Shown: piece by piece, positions 45,577 to 55,250 of the stretch
How the letters are laid out: every line of letters starts with the position of its first letter
Numbering within the stretch: position 1 is the first letter of the stretch
DNA from: Shewanella pealeana ATCC 700345
GTDB taxonomy: Bacteria; Pseudomonadota; Gammaproteobacteria; Enterobacterales; Shewanellaceae
Length of the DNA: 64,000 bases
Assembly (NCBI RefSeq): GCF_000018285.1
Contig: NC_009901.1
Span: forward strand, 805,001 to 869,000
Reading direction: 5' to 3'
Notes under the pieces: generated by a model
What the model saw: the letters and a program-made list of their open reading frames with translations, nothing else
Database searches by the model: none
Told to the model about the DNA's origin: nothing
Program-made: the position numbers and the translations under genes

Positions 45577-46521
45577 ATGGAAAATTCACAAGCAGCCCTC
45601 GTTATTGACTCCCTAAAAAAAACCTATAAAGGCGGAGTCGAAGCAGTAAAGGGGATTAGCTTAACCGTTAATAAAGGTGATTTCTTTGCACTTTTAGGCC
45701 CAAACGGAGCAGGCAAATCGACCACCATTGGCGTGATTAGCTCACTGGTACAAAAGACTTCAGGCACCGTTTCTGTATTCGAACATGATATCGATAAAGA
45801 GCTTGAGCTGGCGAAGCTGTGTATTGGATTGGTGCCGCAGGAGTTCAATTTCAATCAATTTGAAACCGTACTGCAAATTGTGGTTAATCAGGCTGGCTAC
45901 TACGGCGTTAAGCGCGATGTGGCGATGGCTAGAGCGGAGAAATACTTAAGTCAGTTAGATTTGTGGGAAAAGCGCAATAGCGCCGCTCGCGAGCTATCAG
46001 GCGGTATGAAGCGTCGTTTGATGATTGCCCGTGCCTTGATGCATGAACCTAAGCTACTTATTCTGGATGAGCCTACCGCAGGCGTCGATATTGAGCTGCG
46101 CCGTTCTATGTGGACTTTTCTGACCGAGCTTAACGCTGAGGGGGTGACGATTATTCTCACCACTCACTATTTAGAAGAAGCAGAAATGTTGTGCCGTAAT
46201 ATCGGCATCATAGACAAAGGTGTGCTGGTGGAGTGCACCAGTATGAAGTCCTTATTGAGCCGTTTGAATATGGAAACCTTCGTTCTTGACTTAAAAGACG
46301 ATTTAACTCAAATACCTGAGCTTGTTGGGGTGCAAACTCGTTTGCTCGATAGTCATACATTAGAAGTTGATGTGGCTAAAGAACAGGGCCTAAACAGCGT
46401 ATTTGTACAGCTTAATGATCAAGGTATTCAAGTCTTGTCTATGCGTAATAAAGCCAACCGTCTTGAAGAACTGTTTGTTGAGTTAGTCGAGAAGGGCAAG
46501 AATAGCGGAGATGTGAAATGA
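45577..46521 (+). CDS. yadG: ABC transporter ATP-binding protein, YadG-like
   Basis: 314 residues. Walker A LLGPNGAGKSTTIG (near residue 40), signature LSGGMKRRLMIARAL, Walker B LLILDEPTAGVD. Works with the permease YadH, whose start overlaps its stop (ATGA). In E. coli yadGH also follows hpt, with can between. Exporter type; substrate not established. Confidence 0.93.
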   Translation: MENSQAALVIDSLKKTYKGGVEAVKGISLTVNKGDFFALLGPNGAGKSTTIGVISSLVQKTSGTVSVFEHDIDKELELAKLCIGLVPQEFNFNQFETVLQIVVNQAGYYGVKRDVAMARAEKYLSQLDLWEKRNSAARELSGGMKRRLMIARALMHEPKLLILDEPTAGVDIELRRSMWTFLTELNAEGVTIILTTHYLEEAEMLCRNIGIIDKGVLVECTSMKSLLSRLNMETFVLDLKDDLTQIPELVGVQTRLLDSHTLEVDVAKEQGLNSVFVQLNDQGIQVLSMRNKANRLEELFVELVEKGKNSGDVK

Positions 46522-47294
46522 ACATGAAAGCGCTGTATTTCACAGCTTTTAAAAGTATCTTAACCAAAGAGATCAACCGTTTTACCCGTATCTGGGTGCA
46601 AACTCTAGTGCCGCCAGCAATCAGTATGACATTGTACTTTTTGATTTTCGGTAACTTGGTGGGTAAGCGTATCGGTGATATGGGCGGCGTCTCTTATATG
46701 GAGTTTATCGCCCCTGGTTTGATCATGATGGCAGTGATCACTAGCTCATATTCTAACGTGGTGTCATCGTTCTTCAGTGCTAAGTTTCAGCGTAACCTTG
46801 AAGAGTTGATCGTTGCGCCAGTGCCTCATTATGTCATTATTGCAGGCTACGTGGGTGGTGGTGTCGCCCGTGGTTTATGCGTTGGTACTATCGTTACCTT
46901 AGTGGCCATGTTCTTTGTCGACATTAGCATTCATCATTTAGGACTAGTGGCGGTAACCGTATTGTTGACGGCTATTTTGTTCTCTCTTGGTGGCTTAATC
47001 AATGCGGTGTTTGCCAAGAGCTACGATGATATCAGTATCGTCCCCACGTTTGTGTTAACCCCCTTGACCTATTTGGGCGGGGTATTTTACTCGCTGTCTT
47101 TATTGCCTGATTTTTGGCAAGGTGTGTCGGCACTAAACCCAATAGTGTACATGATTAACGTGTTTCGCTATGGTTTCTTAGGCTATGCAGATATGAGTGT
47201 GCCGTTATCCATCGGCATCATGGTGGCTTTCTGCGCCGCTCTTTGGAGTGTCGCCTACTACCTGATCTCTCGTGGTATCGGCTTGAGAAGTTAG
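46518..47294 (+). CDS. yadH: ABC transporter permease, YadH-like
   Basis: 258 residues with about six hydrophobic helices, ABC-2 type. Phrases: YMEFIAPGLIMMAVITSSY, FQRNLEELIVAPV and LTYLGGVFYSLSLLPDFWQ. ATG overlaps the yadG stop by four bases. An inner-membrane exporter with YadG. Confidence 0.93.
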   Translation: MNMKALYFTAFKSILTKEINRFTRIWVQTLVPPAISMTLYFLIFGNLVGKRIGDMGGVSYMEFIAPGLIMMAVITSSYSNVVSSFFSAKFQRNLEELIVAPVPHYVIIAGYVGGGVARGLCVGTIVTLVAMFFVDISIHHLGLVAVTVLLTAILFSLGGLINAVFAKSYDDISIVPTFVLTPLTYLGGVFYSLSLLPDFWQGVSALNPIVYMINVFRYGFLGYADMSVPLSIGIMVAFCAALWSVAYYLISRGIGLRS

Positions 47295-47320
47295 GCTATA
47301 TATAGCCCCCATCTAGACCG

Positions 47321-47353
47321 AAAAAAGCCAGCAGTTTAACTGCTGGCTTTTTT
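47321..47353 (+). terminator. Perfect bidirectional terminator between yadH and DUF4144
   Basis: AAAAAAGCCAGCAGT pairs with ACTGCTGGCTTTTTT around TTA. It serves yadH on the plus strand and the converging 47366-47701 gene on the minus strand. Confidence 0.95.
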
Positions 47354-47365
47354 GCTTTAATGAGC

Positions 47366-47701
47366 TTATGAAGACTCTTGTTCGATAAAGGCTACTATTT
47401 CAAAAAGCTGGGCAATATTGTTCGCGGTCAATTTACTGGTGCAGCAGTGTCCTGCTTGGCTTGCGTGTAAACGCACCCAGTCTATTAGTGTAGCAATAGG
47501 CAGTTGTGGCGAGCATAGGCTTAGCAAGGTGTCAGATTTAATGTGATAACTGCTGCCGTCAGTGTCGATAATAAACACGTTATCGAGCAGGCCAAGCAAA
47601 CTAACTTGCTCGCTAAACTCTTCAATGGAATCTAGATAGATAAGCTCATCTTGCAGGGGCTGTTTAAGAAAAATAGGCCAAGTAAGTGAGTGGATATTCA
47701 A
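47366..47701 (-). CDS. DUF4144-like small protein
   Basis: 111 residues, cytoplasmic. Starts MNIHSLTWPIFLKQPLQDEL. The first half is a probable strand-rich fold (LIYLDSIEEFSEQ, VFIIDTDGSSYHI), the second half helical with LIDWVRLHASQAGHCC. Family assignment is from memory of Shewanella annotation and is moderate. Function unknown. Its ribosome site is AGGAGG in the leader at 47710-47716. Confidence 0.7.
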   Translation of the reverse strand: MNIHSLTWPIFLKQPLQDELIYLDSIEEFSEQVSLLGLLDNVFIIDTDGSSYHIKSDTLLSLCSPQLPIATLIDWVRLHASQAGHCCTSKLTANNIAQLFEIVAFIEQESS

Positions 47702-47785
47702 AAGCAGCTCGCCTCCTTGAGTAAGCTTGCAGACGTAATCGTGTGAGACGGCTGTGCTATCAATGTAGCAGTCGGGTCTGGAGGC

Positions 47786-48292
47786 TTAGTATATCTCAGC
47801 CGTCTCTTTTTCTATCTGCTGTTTTCTAACATTGAGTAACTCAATGGTACCTGAGTTAACCTTTACAAGCTGGTCAAAGTGCTGATTCATCTCTTTGATA
47901 GATTCCTGGTATTCAGGATCGCTAGGGGCTTTTTTCTGCCAATAGCGGTCGCGATCCAGTTTTTGCAGTTCACTGGCTCTGAGTATTTCGTAATAACTAT
48001 TTTCTTGGCGCAGTCGATACACTTCGCTATCTAGCAGCTGTAATAAACGCTTCTTTGAGATGGTTTTTTTGTTGAGCAGAGCTTGTAGCGGATCTTGGGT
48101 TTTAATGCGTTTATCGGAATCGGTTTCTGTGGTGATCCCTAGTTGGTATTCAATTTTATGCTGGCGAAATTCTGCAGGGCATGACTGTTGACTAAAGACA
48201 ATTTTGTCGTCTTTTATGCACTTGAAAATACTGCTTGCCTGCGCAGAACCCGCAATAGCGAGGCATAGAAAAGTGGAAATAACTTTCGCCAT
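47786..48292 (-). CDS. DUF4124-domain secreted protein
   Basis: 168 residues with a signal peptide (1-19, ending AQA). The mature start SSIFKCIKDDKIVFSQQSC is the DUF4124 motif, with two cysteines likely to form a disulfide. The rest is a charged coiled coil (residues 65-165). Periplasmic, unknown role. It lies 84 bp upstream of the DUF4144 gene on the same strand. Confidence 0.8.
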   Translation of the reverse strand: MAKVISTFLCLAIAGSAQASSIFKCIKDDKIVFSQQSCPAEFRQHKIEYQLGITTETDSDKRIKTQDPLQALLNKKTISKKRLLQLLDSEVYRLRQENSYYEILRASELQKLDRDRYWQKKAPSDPEYQESIKEMNQHFDQLVKVNSGTIELLNVRKQQIEKETAEIY

Positions 48293-48383
48293 CCGGCTAA
48301 CTATCCTTATTGACCGTTTAGTTGATAAAAATGCTTAGCTGATAACAGCAAGATTGCATCGAGCAATAATCATTCGTTGTTGT

Positions 48384-48419
48384 TATTTAACAATAATGCT
48401 CAATATTTAACAATAATGC
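48384..48419. repeat. Two 16-bp direct repeats 20 bp apart
   Basis: TATTTAACAATAATGC occurs at 48384-48399 and 48404-48419, in the 349-bp gap 48293-48641 about 100 bp upstream of the DUF4124 start. The 20-bp repeat distance puts both on the same face of the helix, as for tandem operators. The rest of the gap has no other clear signal except the panC terminator. Confidence 0.7.
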
Positions 48420-48550
48420 GTACTATGGCTTAAGTTGACGCAGAACACCAGTTTTTGACACTAAATAATTGCACTTTGAAAGTGTTGATAACTCATATAT
48501 ATAGGCGAGAAACAAGCTAGTTAATCTGCAGGTTTTAATCATTGGCAGGG

Positions 48551-48587
48551 CAATAAAAAACGGCTCAAAACTGTATTTTGAACCGTT
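48551..48587 (-). terminator. Terminator of the pan operon
   Basis: AACGGCTCAAAA and TTTTGAACCGTT pair with one mismatch around five bases. On the minus strand TTTTATTG follows. It lies 55 bp after panC. Confidence 0.85.
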
Positions 48588-48641
48588 CAATTCTTGCAGG
48601 CAAAATTGTCTTAAAATTGCTTTGTTGTAACAAACTTAATA

Positions 48642-49493
48642 TTAGTAGGCTAACTTGACCACTAAATTATCAATTAGTCGTGTCGAGCCCATGTAAGCGG
48701 CGACTAAAATGACCAAGTCTTTATCTGCAGCCGTTGCGATGGCAAAAGTATTGGCGTTTCTCACATCGAGATAATCGTTTCTAAAGCCGACATGCACGAG
48801 TTCTGCTTGTGCCTTGGCGACCACATCCTTAATCAGTAAGCCCGCTTTAAGCGACAGGGCCATATTATTTAAGGTGCGTTTTATCTGCGAAGCCTGATCT
48901 TTTTGTTCAGTCGTTAGGTAGCCGTTACGAGAACTCATGGCAAGGCCTGAGGTTTCACGTATCGTCTCGATGCCGACAATCTCAATTGGCATAGATAAGT
49001 CTTCTACCATGGTGCGGATCACTAATAACTGCTGAAAGTCTTTTTGGCCAAATACTGCAATGTCAGGCTGTACTATGTTGAACAGCTTGCAAACTATGGT
49101 CGCCACGCCTCTGAAGTGACCCGGGCGACTGGCGCCACAGAGTTCATCGGAAATGCTTGGCACCTCAACAAAGGTCTGCGCATCCATACCTTTTGGGTAG
49201 ATGATATCCGGCGTTGGGGTGAACAGTAACTCGGCGCCAGCTTCGATGAGCGCTGCTTGATCATCGGCTAAGGTTCTTGGGTAGGCGTCGAGATCTTCGT
49301 TTTGGCCAAACTGCATTGGATTAACAAAAATAGAAGCCACCACGTGATCGGCACGTGTCTTTGCTTCTTTAACTAAGGTGATATGCCCTAAGTGCAAGTT
49401 ACCCATAGTTGGGACAAAGGCAACTGTTTCGCCCTTTAGTCGCCATGCAGTTACTTGTTTGCGGATATCAGAAATAGATTGAGTGGTGATCAT
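48642..49493 (-). CDS. panC: Pantothenate synthetase
   Basis: Joins pantoate and beta-alanine with ATP to make pantothenate. 283 residues, the family length. Signatures: [16 protein letters not shown] (residues 27-42), [31 protein letters not shown] and SSRNGYL. Follows panB by 71 bp. No panD lies next to it in this window. Confidence 0.97.
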   Translation of the reverse strand: MITTQSISDIRKQVTAWRLKGETVAFVPTMGNLHLGHITLVKEAKTRADHVVASIFVNPMQFGQNEDLDAYPRTLADDQAALIEAGAELLFTPTPDIIYPKGMDAQTFVEVPSISDELCGASRPGHFRGVATIVCKLFNIVQPDIAVFGQKDFQQLLVIRTMVEDLSMPIEIVGIETIRETSGLAMSSRNGYLTTEQKDQASQIKRTLNNMALSLKAGLLIKDVVAKAQAELVHVGFRNDYLDVRNANTFAIATAADKDLVILVAAYMGSTRLIDNLVVKLAY

Positions 49494-49564
49494 GGTTTTA
49501 CTGCTCTGGTACTCAATTTAAACAATGGCTCTCAACCCATAGGCTGAGAGCGAATGATTAGAAA

Positions 49565-50359
49565 TTAATTAAAGGTGTGCTCGCTACCAGGGAAGATCCC
49601 TTGGGCGACTTCATCAATATAGGCACGAACGGCGGCGCGAATTTCACCCGTCTGCTTGAGATAGTTTTTAGAGAAACGCGGAATATAACCGCTAGAGATC
49701 CCAAGTACATCGTGCATGACTAAGATTTGGCCGTCGGTGTCTTTACCCGCGCCAATACCGATAACTGGAATAGTCAGGGCGTCGGTAATCGCTTTGGCTA
49801 ATGGTGCCGGTATGCATTCAACCACTAACAGTTGAGCTCCCGCCGCCTCTAGAGCCTTGGCTTCGTCAAGAATGCGCTGAGCATTGTCGGCATCTCGCCC
49901 TTGCACTTTAAAGCCGCCAAAAACGTGTACAGACTGAGGCGTTAAGCCTAAGTGTGCGCAGACTGGAATGCCGCGCTCAGTTAGCATGGCTACGCTCTCG
50001 AGTAGCCATTTACCACCTTCAACTTTAACCATGTTTGCACCTGCTTGCATCAGCGTGGTGGCATTGATCATGGTTTGCTCTGGTGTCGCATAACTCATAA
50101 ATGGCATGTCGGCGATTAGCAGAGCACGCTCGATACCACGACGAACGCAACGTGTGTGGTAGGCAATTTCCTCGACAGTCACTGGCAGGGTATCGCTATG
50201 TCCTTGCAGTACCATCCCCATAGAATCACCGACGAGTAACACGTCAATACCTTCGCTATCGAACGCGCCGGCAAAGCTGGCGTCATAGGCCGTTAATGCG
50301 GTGAACTTCTTACCTTCTTGCTTGAAGGTGCGTAGTGTAGAACTTGTAATTTTGGACAT
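49565..50359 (-). CDS. panB: 3-methyl-2-oxobutanoate hydroxymethyltransferase
   Basis: First step of pantothenate synthesis, giving ketopantoate. 264 residues. Signatures: [40 protein letters not shown] and [18 protein letters not shown]. First gene of panBC, and 133 bp after folK. Confidence 0.97.
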   Translation of the reverse strand: MSKITSSTLRTFKQEGKKFTALTAYDASFAGAFDSEGIDVLLVGDSMGMVLQGHSDTLPVTVEEIAYHTRCVRRGIERALLIADMPFMSYATPEQTMINATTLMQAGANMVKVEGGKWLLESVAMLTERGIPVCAHLGLTPQSVHVFGGFKVQGRDADNAQRILDEAKALEAAGAQLLVVECIPAPLAKAITDALTIPVIGIGAGKDTDGQILVMHDVLGISSGYIPRFSKNYLKQTGEIRAAVRAYIDEVAQGIFPGSEHTFN

Positions 50360-50492
50360 AATGGTAACTTTCTAACCCAATTTGTGAAGTAGTTATAGGC
50401 CAACATGGGCTCACTTCAATGATCTCGGTGTTAAACCCTTATATAACAGATGCGAAATATACTAACAGAAAATCGCAACGGCTGAATGTCAC

Positions 50493-50987
50493 TTATTCAG
50501 CCGTCGGAGCTTGAGCTAACACAAGCTCGGCTCTCAAGGACTCGTTGAGTAAACTTGAAAGTGGAGTATTGTCCGGCAAGATAAGCTCAGGTGCAATATC
50601 GGCAAGCGGTACCAATACGAAACTGCGCTCACGCATGCCATAATGGGGCACGGTTAAGCGAGGGGTATCGATAAGCTGATTGTCATAAAGCAATAGGTCT
50701 AAATCGAGCGTTCTCGGTCCCCAGCGTAGTTCTCTCACGCGGCCTTGCTGGTTTTCAATACTCTGCAAGGCATCGAGTAGCGCAATGGGTGCGAGCATGG
50801 TCTGAAAGCCTGCGACTGCATTAACGTAGTCTGGCTGCTCGACATCACCCATAGGGACTGAGCGATAATAGGAAGAAACGCTGAAGGAATCTGCATGCGC
50901 CAAGCTCAACAATGCCTCACAGGCATTATTGAGCTGGCTAATTGGGTCCGCTAAGTTAGCGCCCAAAGCGACATAGACTTGCGCCAT
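50493..50987 (-). CDS. folK: Dihydropterin pyrophosphokinase (HPPK)
   Basis: Folate synthesis: transfers pyrophosphate from ATP to hydroxymethyldihydropterin. 164 residues. Signatures: VYVALGANLADP (near 4), RWGPRTLDLDLLLYD (near 95) and VPHYGMRERSFVLVPL. Its ATG overlaps the pcnB stop by one base (TAATG), the same pcnB-folK coupling as in E. coli. Confidence 0.97.
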   Translation of the reverse strand: MAQVYVALGANLADPISQLNNACEALLSLAHADSFSVSSYYRSVPMGDVEQPDYVNAVAGFQTMLAPIALLDALQSIENQQGRVRELRWGPRTLDLDLLLYDNQLIDTPRLTVPHYGMRERSFVLVPLADIAPELILPDNTPLSSLLNESLRAELVLAQAPTAE

Positions 50988-52291
50988 TATTCAGCAGATT
51001 TAGGTGCCGATTTAGCGCTTGGCTTACGGCGGCGACGTTGGTTAGAGCTGCGGTTACGACTACCTTTATTGGTAGAGCGAGAAATCACATTACGTTGATC
51101 TTCATTGCCTTCAACAAAGCTCTTCCACCAAGCAGCACTCTTAGCTAAAGCACCACCTTCTGCATGGGCTCGTAGCAATAACAGATCGTATGCGGCTCTA
51201 AACTTAGGATGTTCGATAAATCTAAAGGCCTTAGTGCCTCTGTTTCGCTCGAACCTAAGTTGTAGCTGCCAAATATCTTTAGTGATAGTGCTAAAGCGGC
51301 GCGGAACGCTAATGGTTCGGCATTGCTGCTCCATGACATCACCCATGGCGGCATTATAAGCGTCGTAAGAGCTTAGGCCACTTTCCAGTGCGATATCGTC
51401 TGCGCGCTGGCTCAATGGGTACCAAAGTAATGCTGCATAGAAGAAGGCTGGTGTAACCGGCTTATCTTGCGCTACGCGCTCATCGGTATTTGCCATCATC
51501 TCTTGTAATAACTTAGCCGTTTCACCGTTTGGATATTCTTTTAACAGTGCTTCAAGCTGAGGGAATAGTGGCTCAAATAGACCAAATTCTCGCATCATAT
51601 GGTAGTTTTCAAGCGCTTTTCCTGCGAAAAACAGCTTCAATACTTCTTCATACATACGCGCGGCAGGAATATCTTTAAGCAGGTGTGCTAGGCCTTGAAT
51701 TGGCTCTGCGGCCTTAGGTTCAATGCTCATCCCCAGCTTAGTTGCGAAACGCACTGCACGAAGCATACGCACAGGGTCTTCACGGTAGCGAGTCTCTGGG
51801 TCACCAATCAAGCGGATAGTGCGCGATTCTAAATCTTGTAGTCCACCGCCATAGCTGTGAATAGAGAAGTCACTAATATCGTAATATAGCGCGTTGACGG
51901 TAAAGTCACGACGTTCAGCGTCTTCATCTATGCTGCCGTAGACATTGTCACGCAGCAGGCGACCCGATTCATTGGTCTTAGAGATCTTTTCGCCGCTATC
52001 GACGTGGTGTCCACGCAGGGTCGCAACTTCGATCACATCGCGTCCAAAAACGATATGAGCGAGACGAAAACGACGGCCTACGAGGCGGCAGTTACGGAAC
52101 AGTCGCTTAATCTCTTCGGGCGTTGCATTGGTCACGACATCGAAATCTTTCGGTTGTAAACCCAATAAGATATCGCGCACACCGCCACCGACTAGGTAGG
52201 CTTTAAAGCCTGACTTATGTAGTCTATAGAGTACTTTGATCGCATTTTCACTGATCTGTCTGCGAGAAATAGCGTGCGCATTTCTAGGCAC
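50987..52291 (-). CDS. pcnB: Poly(A) polymerase I
   Basis: Adds poly(A) to RNA 3' ends, promoting decay. 434 residues from a GTG at 52291. Catalytic head: YLVGGGVRDILLGLQPKDFD (near 32) and RLVGRRFRLAHIVFG; also RRDFTVNALYYDI. The basic C-tail (RNRSSNQRRRRKPSAK) is typical. The frame is open upstream of the GTG, and its translation FRRISQFCKQLF..VVPRNAHAISRRQ resembles the N-terminus of E. coli PcnB, so the true start is probably near 52384, at a non-ATG codon. See the separate finding. Confidence 0.95.
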   Translation of the reverse strand: MPRNAHAISRRQISENAIKVLYRLHKSGFKAYLVGGGVRDILLGLQPKDFDVVTNATPEEIKRLFRNCRLVGRRFRLAHIVFGRDVIEVATLRGHHVDSGEKISKTNESGRLLRDNVYGSIDEDAERRDFTVNALYYDISDFSIHSYGGGLQDLESRTIRLIGDPETRYREDPVRMLRAVRFATKLGMSIEPKAAEPIQGLAHLLKDIPAARMYEEVLKLFFAGKALENYHMMREFGLFEPLFPQLEALLKEYPNGETAKLLQEMMANTDERVAQDKPVTPAFFYAALLWYPLSQRADDIALESGLSSYDAYNAAMGDVMEQQCRTISVPRRFSTITKDIWQLQLRFERNRGTKAFRFIEHPKFRAAYDLLLLRAHAEGGALAKSAAWWKSFVEGNEDQRNVISRSTNKGSRNRSSNQRRRRKPSAKSAPKSAE

Positions 52292-52470
52292 GACCTCTAA
52301 ACTAAGACCTGTCTGTGTGTGCTCTTCAGCTTTTGGACTATCTTCAAAAAGCTGTTTACAGAATTGGCTAATACGGCGAAAAATGGGACACCTCTGATTT
52401 GGATCTTAATTTGGTTAAAACAAGTGGGCTATGATAACTCAATTAAAGCTTAATGAGTATACGATTGAGC

Positions 52471-53349
52471 TCACGTATCAAGGAGTATTTCCGATTGTTT
52501 AGGTACCTTTGAGAGATCAAATTGACTCACGGCTTGTTCAATCATCTTACTGACCTGAGACTCTGCTGTCACAGGCTGTTGACCTAGGAAGACTAAAGCG
52601 GCATTAATACTGGCTTGTGGGTACAGATTATCAATTGCTGGTGCATGGTTTTGCTTAGATAACTTTCTACCTTTTTCGGCACAGGCTAACGGCAGATGTA
52701 ACCACTGTGGTGTAGGCGCTTTTAGGATCTGATACAAGCTTTCTTGACGACACGTTGGTTCAAGTAGATCGCACCCTCTGACGACTTCGGTAATTTGCTG
52801 GAAAATATCATCCAGTACTACCGCCAGCTGATAAGCATATAAGCCATCGCTGCGCTTGATGATAAAGTCCTCTGCTGCGAATGCGCTATCAACAGACACA
52901 TGTCCCATATGTTGATCGACAAAATGCTCGACCGCAAATGGATTGCGGACTCGAATAGCCCCTTGGTTGAGTGGCTGTAATAACTGACCGCAACGGCCAT
53001 CGTAACTGCCGCCCATGGCTTGGATCTGCTTGCGCGTACATTGACAATAATAGGCTTGATTATCTTGCAGTAATTGCTCAATTCTAGCTTGATATACGTC
53101 GAGTCGTTGGCTCTGATAGAGCACAGACTCATCCCACTCTAAGCCGTAGGCTTCAAGGGTTTTCAAAATGGCACTGCTGGCGCCAGCAATTTCACGTGGC
53201 GGATCGATATCTTCGATACGAACCAACCATTTGCCGCCCAAAGAGCGGGCACGCAAAAAACTGCCGAGGGCAGCAATCAATGAACCAAAATGAAGAGGAC
53301 CAGATGGGGAAGGCGCAAAGCGGCCTATATAGGGAGTCGTATTAACCAT
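52471..53349 (-). CDS. gluQ: Glutamyl-Q tRNA(Asp) synthetase
   Basis: Attaches glutamate to queuosine in tRNA-Asp. 292 residues, lacking the anticodon-binding domain of GluRS. Signatures: IGRFAPSPSGPLHFGSL (HIGH-like) and a KLSKQN loop near residue 228. The zinc site has CQCTRKQ and YDGRCGQ. Between dksA and pcnB, as in E. coli. Confidence 0.96.
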   Translation of the reverse strand: MVNTTPYIGRFAPSPSGPLHFGSLIAALGSFLRARSLGGKWLVRIEDIDPPREIAGASSAILKTLEAYGLEWDESVLYQSQRLDVYQARIEQLLQDNQAYYCQCTRKQIQAMGGSYDGRCGQLLQPLNQGAIRVRNPFAVEHFVDQHMGHVSVDSAFAAEDFIIKRSDGLYAYQLAVVLDDIFQQITEVVRGCDLLEPTCRQESLYQILKAPTPQWLHLPLACAEKGRKLSKQNHAPAIDNLYPQASINAALVFLGQQPVTAESQVSKMIEQAVSQFDLSKVPKQSEILLDT

Positions 53350-53365
53350 TTATAGCAGTCGTAAA

Positions 53366-53392
53366 ACAAAAGAGCGGAGCCATAAGCTCCGC
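53366..53392 (-). terminator. Terminator between dksA and gluQ
   Basis: GCGGAGC and GCTCCGC (53374-53392) pair perfectly around CATAA. On the minus strand TCTTTTGTTTT follows. It lies 16 bp after dksA and probably sets dksA expression apart from gluQ. Confidence 0.85.
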
Positions 53393-53407
53393 ACCTTAAG
53401 ATGGCAT

Positions 53408-53851
53408 TTAGCCTGCCATCTGCTTTTCTTTGATCTCAGCTAACGTTTTACAATCGATACACTGATCGGCTGTTGGACGTGCTTCTAATCGACGAATACC
53501 GATTTCGATACCACAAGATTCACAGAAGCCAAAATCGTCTTCTTCAATCTTTTGCATTGTCTTTTCGATTTTCTTAATTAGCTTACGCTCTCTATCACGA
53601 GCACGTAATTCTAAGCTGAACTCTTCTTCCTGAGCTGCACGATCGACTGGATCTGGGAAATTAGCAGCTTCGTCTTGCATGTGATTCAGAGTGCGATCAA
53701 CTTCTTCGCGCAATTGGTTACGCCAAGCTCCAAGAATCGTCTTGAAGTGACCCAACTGAGCCTCGTTCATGTACTCCTCACCTGGTTTTTCCTGGTAAGG
53801 ATCTACACCTGCGATAGCGAGCACGCCAAGTTTTCTAGTGCCTTCTGGCAT
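53408..53851 (-). CDS. dksA: RNA polymerase-binding transcription factor DksA
   Basis: Works with ppGpp at the polymerase secondary channel in the stringent response. 147 residues from the ATG at 53851 (AGGAG eight bases upstream; the frame opens at 53872). The coiled-coil tip has DPVDRA with the key aspartates. Four-cysteine zinc finger: [15 protein letters not shown] and CIDC. Ends KEKQMAG. Nearly identical to E. coli in length and phrasing. Confidence 0.97.
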   Translation of the reverse strand: MPEGTRKLGVLAIAGVDPYQEKPGEEYMNEAQLGHFKTILGAWRNQLREEVDRTLNHMQDEAANFPDPVDRAAQEEEFSLELRARDRERKLIKKIEKTMQKIEEDDFGFCESCGIEIGIRRLEARPTADQCIDCKTLAEIKEKQMAG

Positions 53852-54009
53852 AACGCATCTCCTGTTAATCATTTGCGTTGTAGGGCGTCTTTAATAACGG
53901 CCGCTATCTATACCAGAAAGCTTTATACTAGGCAAATAATTTGTGTTAATCGGGGTCTATTCTTTGACTATGTCCGCTATTACGAACAATTTCAACCCTA
54001 TCTTCTGAT

Positions 54010-54714
54010 TTAAAGCCTAACCGGACAGGATTTGACCAGACTTGCTCCCAAAGGCGATGAGTCGGTGCTATAGGCTATTATCTCGACACCTTTGTGATAG
54101 GCTTTACTGAGTAATTCGGCATATTCGGCATCGATATGCGTCGCAGCTTGGACACTTTTTATGCCCGAATGCTGAACAACAAATAGCAATACGGCACGTT
54201 GTCCTTGCTCCACCATTTCCATGAGTTCGCGTAGATGTTTTTGCCCTCGCGCGGTCACGGCGTCAGGGAAGTAGCCTTGACCCTCTTCTAATAAAGTACA
54301 ACTTTTGACTTCTATATAGCAGTTAGGCTTTTTTGTATCTTCAAGCAAGATATCGATGCGGCTGTTTTCACTGCCGTATTTCACTTCTCGGCGCAGAGAA
54401 TGATAGCCCTGTAGCTCAGTAATGACGCCTGCGTGAATTGCCTCTTCAGCCAGTGCATTGGCGCGGCCAGTATTGATGCCAATGATGTGGCCTTCTGGGG
54501 TTTGGGCTAACTCCCAGGTTCGGCTGTATTTACGCTTTGGATTATCAGAGGTTGAGAACCAGACTTTTTCACCGGGAAATAAGCAGTTCTTCATCGAGCC
54601 CGTATTGGGGCAATGAATCGTGACCTGCTCACCATTATCTAAGGTGATATCAGTTAAAAAACGTTTATAGCGTTGGACTAATACGCCAGTTTCGAAAGCG
54701 GGACTAAATTCCAT
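54010..54714 (-). CDS. sfsA: Sugar fermentation stimulation protein SfsA
   Basis: 234 residues. Signatures: [39 protein letters not shown] and YIEVKSCTL, the last two forming a nuclease-like catalytic core. Proposed DNA-binding or nuclease protein; role uncertain. Located upstream of dksA, as in E. coli. Confidence 0.94.
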   Translation of the reverse strand: MEFSPAFETGVLVQRYKRFLTDITLDNGEQVTIHCPNTGSMKNCLFPGEKVWFSTSDNPKRKYSRTWELAQTPEGHIIGINTGRANALAEEAIHAGVITELQGYHSLRREVKYGSENSRIDILLEDTKKPNCYIEVKSCTLLEEGQGYFPDAVTARGQKHLRELMEMVEQGQRAVLLFVVQHSGIKSVQAATHIDAEYAELLSKAYHKGVEIIAYSTDSSPLGASLVKSCPVRL

Positions 54715-54790
54715 TGAGTCATGAGCTGTTAATTAGTTTGTTGTAGGTTAACAAAATTCTACCCAGCTGTGGGGCTGCTGGCTGCTATTT

Positions 54791-55056
54791 ATACCAATCA
54801 GTATAAAGATTTGGTCGCTCAGCGAGAGTTTAGCGGTTCTGAGGCAAGGCAACGAGTGAAGAGCATAGTTATTCTACGTTCAAGCTTGTTAACGCAGTAT
54901 CAGAGCCGCTAAAACTCGCCATTCTGGAGCGTTTTTGGCTGCCTACTTCTTCGTTGAACAACTTCACAAGGGAGTAACCATTCTTTCAGTTATTCGCCTT
55001 GAATTAGTTTGCCAAAAAACGCTCTGAGTAGATCAACTTCTTATACTGATTGGTAT
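54791..55056. repeat. 266-bp MITE-like element with terminal inverted repeats
   Basis: The perfect 16-bp ends ATACCAATCAGTATAA (54791-54806) and its complement (55041-55056) bracket non-coding DNA. Inside are two further hairpins: GTTTAGCGGTTCTGA pairs with TCAGAGCCGCTAAAAC, and GAGCGTTTTTGGC pairs with GCCAAAAAACGCTC. No transposase. It fills half of the 536-bp sfsA-aminopeptidase gap; the remainder (55057-55250) carries the aminopeptidase leader. Confidence 0.88.
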
Positions 55057-55250
55057 TAGCAGATAAAACATTGGCTAAAGGCCTGTCTCAAAATACTGCC
55101 ACTATTATAGCTTTGCAGTTTTGGCGCTAGCCTTTAGATATGGGCAGGGATCCAGTAGACTGCTTGCACTAAAAATAGGCTGGTTGTGGGTAATAGCGGC
55201 TGTAAAGCGACTGTTATTGGCAACATCGATTTATATAATAAGGACCTAGC

